Assembly (NCBI GenBank): GCA_003354055.1
Contig: PIVQ01000038.1
Coordinates: forward strand, 1 to 23,486
Source of the DNA: Desulfobacteraceae bacterium
GTDB lineage: Bacteria; Desulfobacterota; Desulfobacteria; Desulfobacterales; Desulfobacteraceae
DNA length: 23,486 bases
Reading direction: 5' to 3'
Positions 6,925-15,094 of the stretch are shown piece after piece. Both the position numbers and the translations under genes were made by a program. Below the pieces are notes generated by a model. It did not search any database. It was not told where the DNA came from and saw only the letters and a list, made by a program, of their open reading frames with translations. Position 1 is the stretch's first letter, and each line of letters starts with the position of its first letter.

Positions 6925-8561
6925 ACAGGTTTAAACATCCCTATATGATGGCCGGGCTGGTCCCGGCCGTTTTTTTTCTCCTGTTCTATTTTTATCCCCT
7001 GGCAGGCATCTGCTTTAAAAGCTTTGTTGCGGACGGCAGGATTGATCTTTCCTTTCTGGACCAGATTTTTTTGTCCCGTAGAATAGGAAAGATCATCTGG
7101 TTTACCTTCTGGCAGGCAGGTGTATCCACTCTGCTGACTCTGGCGGCTGCCCTGCCATGTGCCTTTGTCTTTTCCCATTACAGGTTCAGGGGCAAAAAAT
7201 TCATCAAAACCCTGGCCTCAATTCCCTTTGTACTCCCGGCCGTCGTGGTGGCCGCTGCGTTCCAGGCCTGTTTCGGTCGCTCGGCCATTTTAGGGTTTAC
7301 CATTGACCACCCTCTGGCGTTGATCTTTATGGCCCATGTGTTTTACAATTTCAGTGTGATGCTCAGGATCATTTCAGGATTTTGGGCCACCCTTCAGGGA
7401 CGTATTGTTGAAGCGGCAGCAATGCTGGGGGCAGGGCCTGCTCAGGTTTTTTTTCATGTGACCCTGCCGTTGCTAAAGCCCGCCATCTGGGCTGCTTCGG
7501 CCCTGGTATTTATCTTTTGTTTCTCCAGTTTCGGCATCATTCTGATTCTTGGCGGACCGTCCTTTTCAACCATTGAAGCGGAAATTTACCGGCAGGCGGC
7601 CCATCTGTTCAATCTGCCCGTGGCCTCTTTTTTATCCCTGATCCAGATTTGCTTTACCCTGGTGCTGATGTGGATTTATACTTCGTTTACAAAACAGGTG
7701 ACACGCTTTGTACCGGACGGAGAAAACCATAATCTTAAAGGTCCTGTAACATGGTGGGAAAAGTCCATGATAGCAGCCGTGATCGTCTTTGTTTTTGTGC
7801 TGTGTGTGCTGCCTCTACTGGCATTGGTGATCAAATCCCTGTCCCATGGCGGTCAATTGTCCTTTGTCTTTTACCGGGCGTTATTCCAGAATGTGTCCGA
7901 TTCCATCTTTTATATACCACCCTTTCATGCTATTAAATATTCTCTGTTTTTTGCCGGTACTGCGTTGGTCATTGCCGTTGTTACGGGTGTTTGTGCGGCC
8001 CTGTTTATCCGATATTGCGAGACCCGGTTTCATAAGGGCTGGAGCACCTTGTTTGATCCTATTTTCATGCTGCCCCTGTCCACATCCGCTGTGACCTTAG
8101 GGTTTGGGATCATCATCACCCTGGATAAGCCGCCTCTGAATTTGAGAACCAGCATATTTTTAATTCCCATTGCCCATGCCCTGGTGGGGTTCCCCTTTGT
8201 GGTCCGGGCTATCCTGCCTGCCTTGCGGTCAATCCCGGAACAGATGCCGGATGCGGCAGCCATGCTCGGGGGCTCACCCTTGCAGATCTTCAGGCACATT
8301 GACCTGCCCCTGATGTCCCGGGCGCTGGTGGCCGGTGCCATCTTTGCCTTTACCATCAGCCTGGGGGAATTCGGGGCCACCATATTTACCGCACGCCCGG
8401 AGACCCCGACCATTCCGGTTGCTATTTACAGATTCTTAGGCCAGCCGGGCGCAATGAACTATGGACAGGCCATGGCTATCTCCACCCTTTTGATGGGGGT
8501 AACGGCCCTGGGCTATGTTCTGATTGAAAATTTTAGAAAAGAAAACTCAGAGGGATTCTAA
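6900..8561 (+). CDS. thiP: Thiamine ABC transporter, fused permease
   Basis: This is a 553-residue inner-membrane protein with about twelve helices in two homologous halves. Each half has the EAA loop that contacts the ATPase: EAAAMLGAGPAQVFFHVTLP in the first and DAAAMLGGSPLQIFRHIDLP in the second. Such a fused double permease is the usual ThiP form. The start at 6900 overlaps the end of thiB by 25 bases, which suggests translational coupling. A later start at 6945 is possible but would leave a very short segment before the first helix. The stop overlaps the start of thiQ. Confidence 0.92.
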   Translation: MDRHGSSINRFKHPYMMAGLVPAVFFLLFYFYPLAGICFKSFVADGRIDLSFLDQIFLSRRIGKIIWFTFWQAGVSTLLTLAAALPCAFVFSHYRFRGKKFIKTLASIPFVLPAVVVAAAFQACFGRSAILGFTIDHPLALIFMAHVFYNFSVMLRIISGFWATLQGRIVEAAAMLGAGPAQVFFHVTLPLLKPAIWAASALVFIFCFSSFGIILILGGPSFSTIEAEIYRQAAHLFNLPVASFLSLIQICFTLVLMWIYTSFTKQVTRFVPDGENHNLKGPVTWWEKSMIAAVIVFVFVLCVLPLLALVIKSLSHGGQLSFVFYRALFQNVSDSIFYIPPFHAIKYSLFFAGTALVIAVVTGVCAALFIRYCETRFHKGWSTLFDPIFMLPLSTSAVTLGFGIIITLDKPPLNLRTSIFLIPIAHALVGFPFVVRAILPALRSIPEQMPDAAAMLGGSPLQIFRHIDLPLMSRALVAGAIFAFTISLGEFGATIFTARPETPTIPVAIYRFLGQPGAMNYGQAMAISTLLMGVTALGYVLIENFRKENSEGF

Positions 8562-9274
8562 TGACAGACGAACTCATCTTACAAGAGGTTAATAAAAGCT
8601 ATGGTCCGGACATCCTGATGCTCCGGGATGTGAACCTGACCCTTGCCCCGGGCACCCATTTATCCGTACTCGGTCCGTCCGGCAGCGGCAAGACCACTCT
8701 GCTCAGAATTATTGCGGGCCTTGAGTCCATAGACTCAGGAAATATTCTCTTTAACGGTAAATCATTGCTGGATATCCCGCCCTATAAGCGCAGCTTTGGG
8801 TACATGTTTCAGGACTTTGCCCTCTTTCCCCACATGAATGTTTTTCAAAACGTGGCATTCGGTCTGAAGATGAAAAAGGAGGGTAAAGGGGAAATCAAAA
8901 TCCAGGTGGAAAAGATGCTGGATCTTACCGGACTTAAGGGATATGGAAACCGCCATGTCAATGAGCTGTCCGGCGGTGAACGCCAGCGGGTAGCCCTGGC
9001 AAGAACCCTTGCACCCAGGCCCCGACTTCTAATGCTGGATGAACCCTTAAGCTCCCTTGACCGGGTATTGCGGCAAAAGCTTTTGGGTGAATTGACGCAA
9101 ATTATCTCCACCCTTAACATTACCACGATTTTTGTCACCCACGATCATGAAGAGGCCTTTTCCGCAGGTAGTACCGTCCTGATTATGAAAGAGGGCCGAA
9201 TCGAGCAGGAAGGCACCCGGGAGGATTTGATCCAGCGGCCTGCCAATGAGTGGGTACGGCATTTCTTATCATAG
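8561..9274 (+). CDS. thiQ: Thiamine ABC transporter, ATP-binding protein
   Basis: This is a 237-residue ABC ATPase. Seen in order: Walker A GPSGSGKTT (about residues 38-46), Q-loop in YMFQDFALFP, signature LSGGERQRVALARTLA, Walker B LLMLDEPLSSLD, and the switch His in VTHDHEEA. It lacks the C-terminal regulatory domain of MalK/PotA types, in line with the short ThiQ. The start codon shares one base with the thiP stop (TAATG), a sign of tight coupling. On its own it could be any CysA/PotA-like ATPase; the thiamine role comes from thiB, thiP and the riboswitch. Confidence 0.92.
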   Translation: MTDELILQEVNKSYGPDILMLRDVNLTLAPGTHLSVLGPSGSGKTTLLRIIAGLESIDSGNILFNGKSLLDIPPYKRSFGYMFQDFALFPHMNVFQNVAFGLKMKKEGKGEIKIQVEKMLDLTGLKGYGNRHVNELSGGERQRVALARTLAPRPRLLMLDEPLSSLDRVLRQKLLGELTQIISTLNITTIFVTHDHEEAFSAGSTVLIMKEGRIEQEGTREDLIQRPANEWVRHFLS

Positions 9275-9420
9275 GTGTAGAAATTTGGATTTTATCTGAT
9301 AGAGGGTGTCAGAAAACTAAATCTTAAAAGTATAGAACCTTGATTTTCCTATATTGTAGATAAACCACAAGATATAGTGTTTGACGGATGGCTTGAAATC
9401 TGCGGACTTATAGAAGAGCG

Positions 9421-9486
9421 TTTTATCGATTGTTGCCCCAAAAATCTATCCTTGGGCAACTTTATAGTGGCATCAAATCGATAAAA
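9421..9486 (+). terminator. Nested inverted repeat, candidate terminator after thiBPQ
   Basis: The outer arms TTTTATCGATT (9421-9431) and AATCGATAAAA (9476-9486) are perfect 11-base complements. Inside them, GTTGCCCCAA (9432-9441) pairs with TTGGGCAAC (9452-9460) with one bulge, followed by TTTATAG on the plus strand. It lies between convergent thiQ and the thioesterase gene. The inner hairpin could end thi transcription. The outer arms are unusual for a simple terminator. The rest of 9275-9518 shows no gene. Confidence 0.5.
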
Positions 9487-9518
9487 TGTATGAACTGAAT
9501 GTTAATATGCCGAAGCGG

Positions 9519-9953
9519 CTAGGTCAGGCTATCATGTTTTTCCATGTAGGCAGTCAAATCCTTTCTCAGCCATTGAGGAACATTGATCTTCTCGAAATTG
9601 TCTGTTCTAACACAGACAGTAATATTACTTCCTTCCACAACAATCTCATTTTCTTCGCCACGAAGATATCCTTTGTATCCCCAATTGATGGAACTTTTTC
9701 CAATCGTTATAACCCTGACCTCCATGTCAATTCGATCTCCATATTTCATCTTACGATGGAAATCACTCTCAAGGTGAACCGTTGGTAAAGATAAATTCCG
9801 TTTGTGTAAGACATCAGCATAAGGTATTCCCAGCATGGAACCGAAAAATTCTTCCATTGATAGATGAAAATAATGCATGAAACGGGGATAGTAGACAATC
9901 CCGGCATTATCAATGTCTGAAAAGCAGACCTTAATGGGGGCTCGAAAAAGCAT
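9519..9953 (-). CDS. Hotdog-fold acyl-CoA thioesterase (4HBT/YbgC family)
   Basis: This 144-residue protein has the 4-hydroxybenzoyl-CoA thioesterase pattern: FSDIDNAGIVYYPRFMHYFH near residues 11-30, including the D-x-D-x-x-G-x-V motif that carries the catalytic Asp, then HLESDFHRKMKYGDRIDMEVRV in the middle. The family hydrolyses acyl- or aroyl-CoA thioesters as tetramers in the cytoplasm. Start 9953 has AAAGGA 6 bases upstream; the longer frame from 9992 has no such support. It is the last gene of the minus-strand series. Its place after aromatic-CoA and Mo-hydroxylase genes suggests that it frees CoA from an aromatic acyl-CoA or dead-end thioester. A general YbgC role is less likely because no tol-pal genes are present. 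Confidence 0.85.
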   Translation of the reverse strand: MLFRAPIKVCFSDIDNAGIVYYPRFMHYFHLSMEEFFGSMLGIPYADVLHKRNLSLPTVHLESDFHRKMKYGDRIDMEVRVITIGKSSINWGYKGYLRGEENEIVVEGSNITVCVRTDNFEKINVPQWLRKDLTAYMEKHDSLT

Positions 9954-9998
9954 TTTATTCCTTTCTTGAAGTACTATCTGTTCCAAAATCAAAGGTTA

Positions 9999-10223
9999 TC
10001 AACCACCGGCCATCATGGGAAGAAAGGATAGCATGTCGCCATCTTTTAACGGCTGGGTCATATCGGCTCTCTTTTCATTTATGATTACATAGGCGACACA
10101 AGATTCTGAGAGTTTTATATCGGCCATAAATTGTTTAAGGGTTTTACCCGCTTCAACCTCAACCTGCTTATTTTGCAAATCAGGCCGCCTGTATGTCAGT
10201 GGGGTCTTCACAAAGACTACCAT
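9999..10223 (-). CDS. MoaD/ThiS-like sulfur-carrier protein
   Basis: This 74-residue ubiquitin-fold protein ends in MMAGG, the di-glycine tail that is adenylated and thiocarboxylated in MoaD and ThiS. The middle VEAGKTLKQFMADIKL and the LKDGDMLSFLPMMAGG end fit the family. Start 10223 has AAAGGAGAG upstream. Family knowledge: MoaD gives sulfur for the dithiolene of molybdopterin, ThiS for the thiazole of thiamine, and relatives feed tungsten or molybdenum enzymes. Being downstream of yqeB and a molybdenum hydroxylase favours a molybdopterin role; no activating enzyme (MoeB/ThiF) or MoaE is in the window. Confidence 0.8.
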   Translation of the reverse strand: MVVFVKTPLTYRRPDLQNKQVEVEAGKTLKQFMADIKLSESCVAYVIINEKRADMTQPLKDGDMLSFLPMMAGG

Positions 10224-10249
10224 CTATTCTCTCCTTTGTTGATTTCAGA

Positions 10250-11053
10250 TTAAAATATAATAGAGGTTGAATGATGCAAAATCGCTTCAAGAACACCACC
10301 TGCAACAGTCCGGGCTTTGTCGGTAAAGCTGTAACAATATTCTTTGCAGCTTCTAGGATCAACATCACCTATTTTCAATCCTTTCTTAACGGAAATCCCT
10401 TGCATGATGAGGCCGCGAAGTATTCCGTCAAAAGGGGCTTTAACCGGTATGTCATCAACAAAGCAGATGATATGGCCCGTTTTTACAGTGTCTCCGATTT
10501 CCCGTTTATGACGGACACGTCCATGGCATGGCGCCCGTAAAACCCTTTCTTCACCATGGCCGTTGACGCTTTCGGGAATTCCCGTATTGGGAATGGCCTG
10601 ACCGGTGTAAATGATTTGCCCTAAAAAATGCCCCCGCTTGGTTTCAATCACTGCGTCAACATCTTTTCCAGCCGTAAAGCCGGGACCTAAAGCCAGGGTA
10701 AAGGGTGCCATGCCAATCGTCATGCCCCTGTTTTTTTTTGACATGGTTGAATCAATAATCGTATACGGGTTTAGCTGTTCCAACATTTCTAACTGTGGAT
10801 CAACAACAACAGGAATCCGGTTGGCTAAGAGGGTCTTTGTAATGTCATGCAATGAGCTGGTCCTCTCTGCCGTTATTCCTTCCACACTGGATTCTCCTTC
10901 GATCACTGCCTGGGCATAGGAAACCGTTCGTCTGACAACCAGCGGCTTTTCAACCTCTGCAATAACAACGTTAAAACCGCTCCTTTTCAGTTTGTATGCC
11001 ACGGCAGACCCCAGGTCTCCTCCCCCACGCATCAAAATAAGTTCTCGGTTCAT
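10250..11053 (-). CDS. yqeB: Selenium-dependent molybdenum hydroxylase accessory protein YqeB (EF2563 family)
   Basis: This 267-residue protein starts with MRGGGDLGSAVAYKLKRSGF, a Rossmann-like glycine-rich segment typical of YqeB. It continues with VVVDPQLEMLEQLNPYTIIDSTMSKK (split here in my reading as the DP and DSTMSK motifs), IGMAPFTLALGPGF and APCHGRVRHKREIGDTVKTG, the last resembling a biotinyl-like barrel. Family knowledge: yqeB genes accompany xanthine-dehydrogenase-family enzymes thought to need a labile selenium atom at molybdenum. Start 11053 has a GGAGAACC site. It lies just downstream of the Mo subunit, consistent with a maturation role. The usual companion yqeC and a selD gene are not in the window. 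Confidence 0.85.
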   Translation of the reverse strand: MNRELILMRGGGDLGSAVAYKLKRSGFNVVIAEVEKPLVVRRTVSYAQAVIEGESSVEGITAERTSSLHDITKTLLANRIPVVVDPQLEMLEQLNPYTIIDSTMSKKNRGMTIGMAPFTLALGPGFTAGKDVDAVIETKRGHFLGQIIYTGQAIPNTGIPESVNGHGEERVLRAPCHGRVRHKREIGDTVKTGHIICFVDDIPVKAPFDGILRGLIMQGISVKKGLKIGDVDPRSCKEYCYSFTDKARTVAGGVLEAILHHSTSIIF

Positions 11054-11094
11054 AGGTTCTCCATATAACCGCCATACCCTAAAGGGCAGGAACC

Positions 11095-11127
11095 GGGCAG
11101 CCCGGGGTTTTCACCCGGGATCTGCCC
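11095..11127 (-). other. Strong intercistronic hairpin between the Mo subunit and yqeB
   Basis: GGGCAG-CCCGGG (11095-11106) pairs with CCCGGG-AT-CTGCCC (11114-11127), giving 12 base pairs with a 2-base bulge and a 7-base loop. In the minus-strand transcript no run of U follows, so it is not a standard terminator. It could block 3' decay or partly end transcription. A small palindrome CCCTAAAGGG lies nearby at about 11078-11087. Confidence 0.7.
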
Positions 11128-11149
11128 ACGGCAAAGATCGAAAATGAAT

Positions 11150-13561
11150 CTATTTTAAATTCGGAATATCCTGATCCTTGCATCCATATCCAAACGGCAG
11201 GATGGTATCCGAGTCAACGCCGAATTCCCTGATGGCTTTCAATACTTTTTCAGCGGTTATGGGGGCGCAGGTAAACTGGATGCCGATGGCATCATACACG
11301 GCATTCGCCGCTGCTCCCGTGGGGGCTACACAGCCGGATTCTCCGCAGCTTTTCGCACCGTAGGGGCCGATGGGGTCAGGTTCCTCCACCAATATGGATT
11401 GACAGGATGCTGGCATATCCGAGGGGCCGAACATTTTATAATCGGTAAAATTAGAGTTCATACACAAGCCTTTATCATCATAATAGGTCTCCTCGGACAG
11501 GGCCATGCCTAATCCTTGCTGGAGCCCGCCTTCCATCTGACCTTCAACAGACGGCGGGTGAATCGCCTTTCCAATGTCATGGGTGCTGACCGCATCGACG
11601 ACTGTGATGACTCCGGTCTGGGTATCCACTTCAACCTCAATAAAACATGCGCCAAAGGGAGGGGAGTTGTGTTCGGCATAATAACTTGAATATCCCTGGA
11701 TCTGTCCCGGAATTCCAATCCGCTGGCCGGTTGCACCGTCAATAAATGCATTTACCCCTTCATAGCAAATTTGTGCAACTGAGATGAATGTATTCGAATC
11801 CCCTTTTACACAGATCTTCCCATCTATAATTTCGAGGGATTCTTTATCCATTTCAAGATGAACGGCGGCCCGTTCCATAATCTGTTCCTTTGCATCATTG
11901 CACGCATTGATTACGGACAACCCGCCGACATAAATTGTCCGGCTGGCATGAGCCCCGATATCGTATCCCGATGCATCGGTATCCCCGGTTTTCATGTGGA
12001 CCTTGTCCAGATCAAATCCCAGGGTTTGGGCAGCAATTTGCTGTAAGGCCGTGTGGGCCCCTGTACCCAGGTCCGAGGCAGAGGTAATAATTTCTGCGGA
12101 TGCGTCTTCATTGAGCTTCACTGTGCAGGTGGTGTGCTCATGGAGAAAAGGAAAGGCGCCACTGGTATGGTTCATGACGGCGACACCGATCCCCCGCCTT
12201 TTGGTGCCGGTCTGACTTTTGTATTTTGCTTTTTTTTCGGCCCACCCAAAGGCTTGCTCCCCCTGGTCCAGACAGCTGTCAAGAGCGCAGGAGGAATAGG
12301 GGACCCCCAGCATCCAACCATCATCACCAGTGGTTTTGTGCCATTTTTTCCGCCAGTCTACAGGATCAATGTTCAGTTTTTTAACGGCACGGTCAATGAT
12401 CTGCTCCAAGGCAAAGTTGGTTTGGGGATTGCCGTATCCCCTGTATGCTCCGCAGGCCACCTGGTTGGTGAAATACCGCTGGCATTTATAATTGCAGGCC
12501 GCAAATTTATACATGCCGATAAGCCAGGTTCCGGCCACTGCCGGCGCCCCGGAAGAATGGCTGTAATACCCGCCCCCGTTGGTCAGGAAATTGGCCTTAC
12601 AGGCCACCGGAGTCCCATCATTTTTCAACCCGATTTTGATGGAATACTCACCGGCATGACGGCTTTCAGACATGAGCCAGTCCTCTTCTCTCAAGGCAGA
12701 AACTTTTACATGTTTTCCCGGCACCCCCATGGCCAGGGCACAGGCTTCCGGCTCCAGAACCATGCCAAGTTTGACACCAAAGGCACCGCCGATAACAGTC
12801 TGGGTGACTTTGACACGGCTCATGGGAAGCTCAAACAGGTCTGAAATTTTTGTCTGGACCGGTTTGGGCATCTGGGTGGATGACCAGCAGTTCATCCGGC
12901 CCTGGTCATCGTAAAGACTGATATAAGTATGATTTTCCATCTGACACTGTTTAACTTTGGGGACATAAAAGGTATCTTCGACCACGAGATCCGCATCTTT
13001 CATCAGTTCATCAGCATCCCCCCACCCATAAGTGTTGCCTGGAAAAACCGCTTCCGGAAGCTCAAAGGTCATGTTCCCGGGTTTTCGTGGATCCATCTGA
13101 ACGGCACCCTCCTGTGCGGCCTGGGTGGCCGTGTGGTAAACGGGCAGTTCTTCGTATTCCACTTTGATCAGTTTTGCCGCGGCTTCGGCAATTTCCTCTG
13201 TTTTCGCAATAATGCCGCAGATGGCGTCTCCCTGGTGCCTGACATAGTCGGTGAATATGGACTGGTCTTCAATATCCCCCACAAGTTCGGCAAACCCTTT
13301 AGGGTACATAAGATCAATGACCCAGGCAGAATATTTTTTTTTGGTCACATCATCCGGACCCATTATTTTCACCACACCGTCTACCTTGAGAGCTTTTGAC
13401 ACATCAAGTTTGGTCACCCGGGCATGGGCATATTCCATGCACCGTACAATTTTACCATAAAGCATGCCGGCAAATTTTAGATCAACAGCATATTCAGAAC
13501 GGCCCGTGACTTTTGCCTTTGCATCAATTTTCGGGATCCTTTTACCAATAATGGAAGCCAT
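11150..13561 (-). CDS. Xanthine dehydrogenase family molybdenum hydroxylase, Mo-binding large subunit
   Basis: This 803-residue protein carries the Mo-cofactor subunit of a three-subunit hydroxylase. Seen: N-terminal IPKIDAKAKVTGRSEYAVDL (family entry motif), IGGAFGVKLG at about 257-266, CGAYRGYGNPQ at about 370-380, TSASDLGTGAHTALQQIAAQ, and C-terminal KSCGESGCVAPTGAAANAV with E741 as the likely catalytic Glu. The AYRG motif in place of AYxCSFR argues against CO dehydrogenase. Start 13561 has AAAGGAGG upstream. Such enzymes insert oxygen from water into C-H bonds next to N or beside a carbonyl, passing electrons to the 2Fe-2S and FAD subunits encoded just upstream. The substrate is not readable from sequence: purine, N-heteroaromatic, nicotinate-like and aromatic-CoA substrates remain open. 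Confidence 0.88.
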   Translation of the reverse strand: MASIIGKRIPKIDAKAKVTGRSEYAVDLKFAGMLYGKIVRCMEYAHARVTKLDVSKALKVDGVVKIMGPDDVTKKKYSAWVIDLMYPKGFAELVGDIEDQSIFTDYVRHQGDAICGIIAKTEEIAEAAAKLIKVEYEELPVYHTATQAAQEGAVQMDPRKPGNMTFELPEAVFPGNTYGWGDADELMKDADLVVEDTFYVPKVKQCQMENHTYISLYDDQGRMNCWSSTQMPKPVQTKISDLFELPMSRVKVTQTVIGGAFGVKLGMVLEPEACALAMGVPGKHVKVSALREEDWLMSESRHAGEYSIKIGLKNDGTPVACKANFLTNGGGYYSHSSGAPAVAGTWLIGMYKFAACNYKCQRYFTNQVACGAYRGYGNPQTNFALEQIIDRAVKKLNIDPVDWRKKWHKTTGDDGWMLGVPYSSCALDSCLDQGEQAFGWAEKKAKYKSQTGTKRRGIGVAVMNHTSGAFPFLHEHTTCTVKLNEDASAEIITSASDLGTGAHTALQQIAAQTLGFDLDKVHMKTGDTDASGYDIGAHASRTIYVGGLSVINACNDAKEQIMERAAVHLEMDKESLEIIDGKICVKGDSNTFISVAQICYEGVNAFIDGATGQRIGIPGQIQGYSSYYAEHNSPPFGACFIEVEVDTQTGVITVVDAVSTHDIGKAIHPPSVEGQMEGGLQQGLGMALSEETYYDDKGLCMNSNFTDYKMFGPSDMPASCQSILVEEPDPIGPYGAKSCGESGCVAPTGAAANAVYDAIGIQFTCAPITAEKVLKAIREFGVDSDTILPFGYGCKDQDIPNLK

Positions 13562-13588
13562 GAAACATCCTCCTTTTATAGATTCATC

Positions 13589-14062
13589 CTATTTGTTCAT
13601 CTGGCCGGCGGCATACTCAACAGCCTCAATGATTTTGACATAGCCCGTGCACCGGCAAATATTGCCTTCCAGGTGGTTTGTTATTTCTTCTGTTGTGGGA
13701 TTGGGATTTTTTTCCAGCAAAGCCTTGGATTTCAAGATCATACCCGGGGTGCAGAATCCGCATTGGGCAGCACTTTTTTCAACAAAAGCTTCCTGGATCG
13801 GATGAAGAACACCGTCTTCTTCCAGACCTTCAATGGTAGTGATCTGTTTCTGATTGACCATGGCAGCCAGAGTCAGGCAGCCCAGAATGGGCGCTCCGTC
13901 CATCAGAACCGTGCAGGATCCGCATTCTCCGGTGCCGCAGCTATCTTTGGTTCCCATAAGGCTCAAGTCTTCCCTGAGCACCTGTAGGAGGGTTCTGTTC
14001 ACAGGAACGGTCATAGAGTATTTTTCCTGATTGATAAAAAGCGTGATATCACAAGTTTTCAT
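13589..14062 (-). CDS. Molybdenum hydroxylase, [2Fe-2S] small subunit
   Basis: This 157-residue electron-transfer subunit has both expected cluster sites: a plant-type ferredoxin motif C42, C47, C50, C62 (SCGTGECGSC) and the all-helical C-terminal motif C101-G-F-C104 with C136-R-C138 (CGFCTPG, NICRCTGY). The length is typical of CoxS/XdhC/HcrC subunits. ATG 14062 is preferred over ATG 14071 because AAAAGGGG lies about 9 bases before the former and touches the latter. It sits between the FAD and Mo subunit genes with gaps of 17 and 27 bases. It should carry electrons from the molybdenum centre to FAD in the cytoplasm. Confidence 0.93.
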   Translation of the reverse strand: MKTCDITLFINQEKYSMTVPVNRTLLQVLREDLSLMGTKDSCGTGECGSCTVLMDGAPILGCLTLAAMVNQKQITTIEGLEEDGVLHPIQEAFVEKSAAQCGFCTPGMILKSKALLEKNPNPTTEEITNHLEGNICRCTGYVKIIEAVEYAAGQMNK

Positions 14063-14079
14063 TATGTACATCCCCTTTT

Positions 14080-14949
14080 TTAAGATTTTTTTAAGGCTTT
14101 TTTAATAACCCTTGCAATTAAAATCCCTGAGACATTTTTCCGGTATTCAGCAGATGACCGGATATCATCGATTGGATGTATTTCCGTGGGGGCCAATTCA
14201 AGAAGTTTTTCGATGAGATTGTCATCAACGGCTTTGCCCTCCATCAACGCTTCACATTTTTTTAGGCGAATCTGGGTTGGAGCAACGGCTCCCATGGCCA
14301 GGCGGGCCTTTTGGCAGATCCCGTTGTTCATGACCATGGTGGCTGCCGCATTTATTTTTGACAGATCCTTTTTGGTCCGTGTCAATGCATCAAAGGCAGA
14401 TACACTTTTTCCGGGGGGGGGGATAATCACTTTCAGGGCAAACTCAGTAGCTTTTCTTGCGGTCTGCCGGTAATCTATCCAGAAATCATCAATATCTACG
14501 CGCCGCTGACCCTTTGGGCCCTCAAGAACCACATATCCCCCCAGTGAAAGGATGGCAGTACCGCAATCGGCCGCCGGGGAGGCATTTAAAAGATTACCCA
14601 CCACTGTGGCCACATTGCGGGTCTGGGCTGTCCCGTTTACACAGGCTGACTGGAAAAGGGCCGGATATTTTGTTTTGACAACTTCCGAGGCGGTAACCTG
14701 ATCCAGAGTTGCCATGGCTCCGATACTCAACCCATTGGTTTCATCGTATTCAATGGTATCGAGTCCGTCTATGTTGCATAAGCCGATGACGACTTCAGGG
14801 GACATGCTGCCTGCTTTCATGCGGACCATTAAATCGGTTCCACCAGCCAGTATTGCGGCTTTGTCCCCATAGGTTTTAAGATCTTCTACAAGGTCCTGTA
14901 TACTTTTGGGCAGACATAATTCAAATTTTGGTAAAATTCGACTGCTCAT
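14080..14949 (-). CDS. Molybdenum hydroxylase, FAD-binding medium subunit
   Basis: This 289-residue subunit has two FAD-binding motifs: ILAGGTDLMVRMKAG near residues 34-48 and TVVGNLLNASPAADC near 115-130. The C-terminal CO_dehyd_flav_C region follows (GICQKARLAMGAVAPT). ATG 14949 is chosen because ACAGGAGAA precedes it; an upstream in-frame TTG at 14967 lies before that site. It has no inserted Cys-rich loop of the kind that binds the extra [4Fe-4S] cluster in the beta subunit of 4-hydroxybenzoyl-CoA reductase, so that enzyme is unlikely. The gene comes first of the three subunits, in the order FAD, 2Fe-2S, Mo. The electron acceptor is unknown. Confidence 0.92.
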   Translation of the reverse strand: MSSRILPKFELCLPKSIQDLVEDLKTYGDKAAILAGGTDLMVRMKAGSMSPEVVIGLCNIDGLDTIEYDETNGLSIGAMATLDQVTASEVVKTKYPALFQSACVNGTAQTRNVATVVGNLLNASPAADCGTAILSLGGYVVLEGPKGQRRVDIDDFWIDYRQTARKATEFALKVIIPPPGKSVSAFDALTRTKKDLSKINAAATMVMNNGICQKARLAMGAVAPTQIRLKKCEALMEGKAVDDNLIEKLLELAPTEIHPIDDIRSSAEYRKNVSGILIARVIKKALKKS

Positions 14950-15008
14950 TAGATTTTCTCCTGTCAAAGGTTGTAAGAAAAAACTTGATTTTTACTGACC
15001 GGAAAGAT

Positions 15009-15047
15009 GATGGAACCGGCATACATGGGAGGGTAGCCGGCTCCATC
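15009..15047 (-). other. Strong intercistronic hairpin before the Mo hydroxylase genes
   Basis: Arms at 15009-15020 and 15036-15047 pair over 12 bases around a 15-base loop. In the minus-strand RNA all positions pair, with one G-U wobble (GATGGAGCCGGC with GCCGGTTCCATC). In the opposite strand the same position is an A-C mismatch. That asymmetry suggests that the structure works in the minus transcript, between the cyclase and FAD subunit genes. No clear U-run follows. Confidence 0.65.
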
Positions 15048-15094
15048 AAGGGCGTCTTCTTAAACTGTATAGAAAGACAATGTTTACTCAGGCC

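Noticed and set aside
9342..9486. Open stretch of about 48 codons on the plus strand ending at TAA 9484-9486, considered as a transposase remnant
   Set aside because: It has no start codon, a stop just upstream and no recognisable motif. It overlaps the nested inverted repeat.
12053..12844. Plus-strand open frame of 263 codons opposite the Mo subunit gene
   Set aside because: It is a shadow of the minus-strand hydroxylase gene, with biased composition (many Phe and Pro) and no motif.
14080..14949. 4-hydroxybenzoyl-CoA reductase (HcrABC) as the identity of the hydroxylase
   Set aside because: The FAD subunit is short and lacks the Cys-rich insertion for the extra [4Fe-4S] cluster that defines HcrB.
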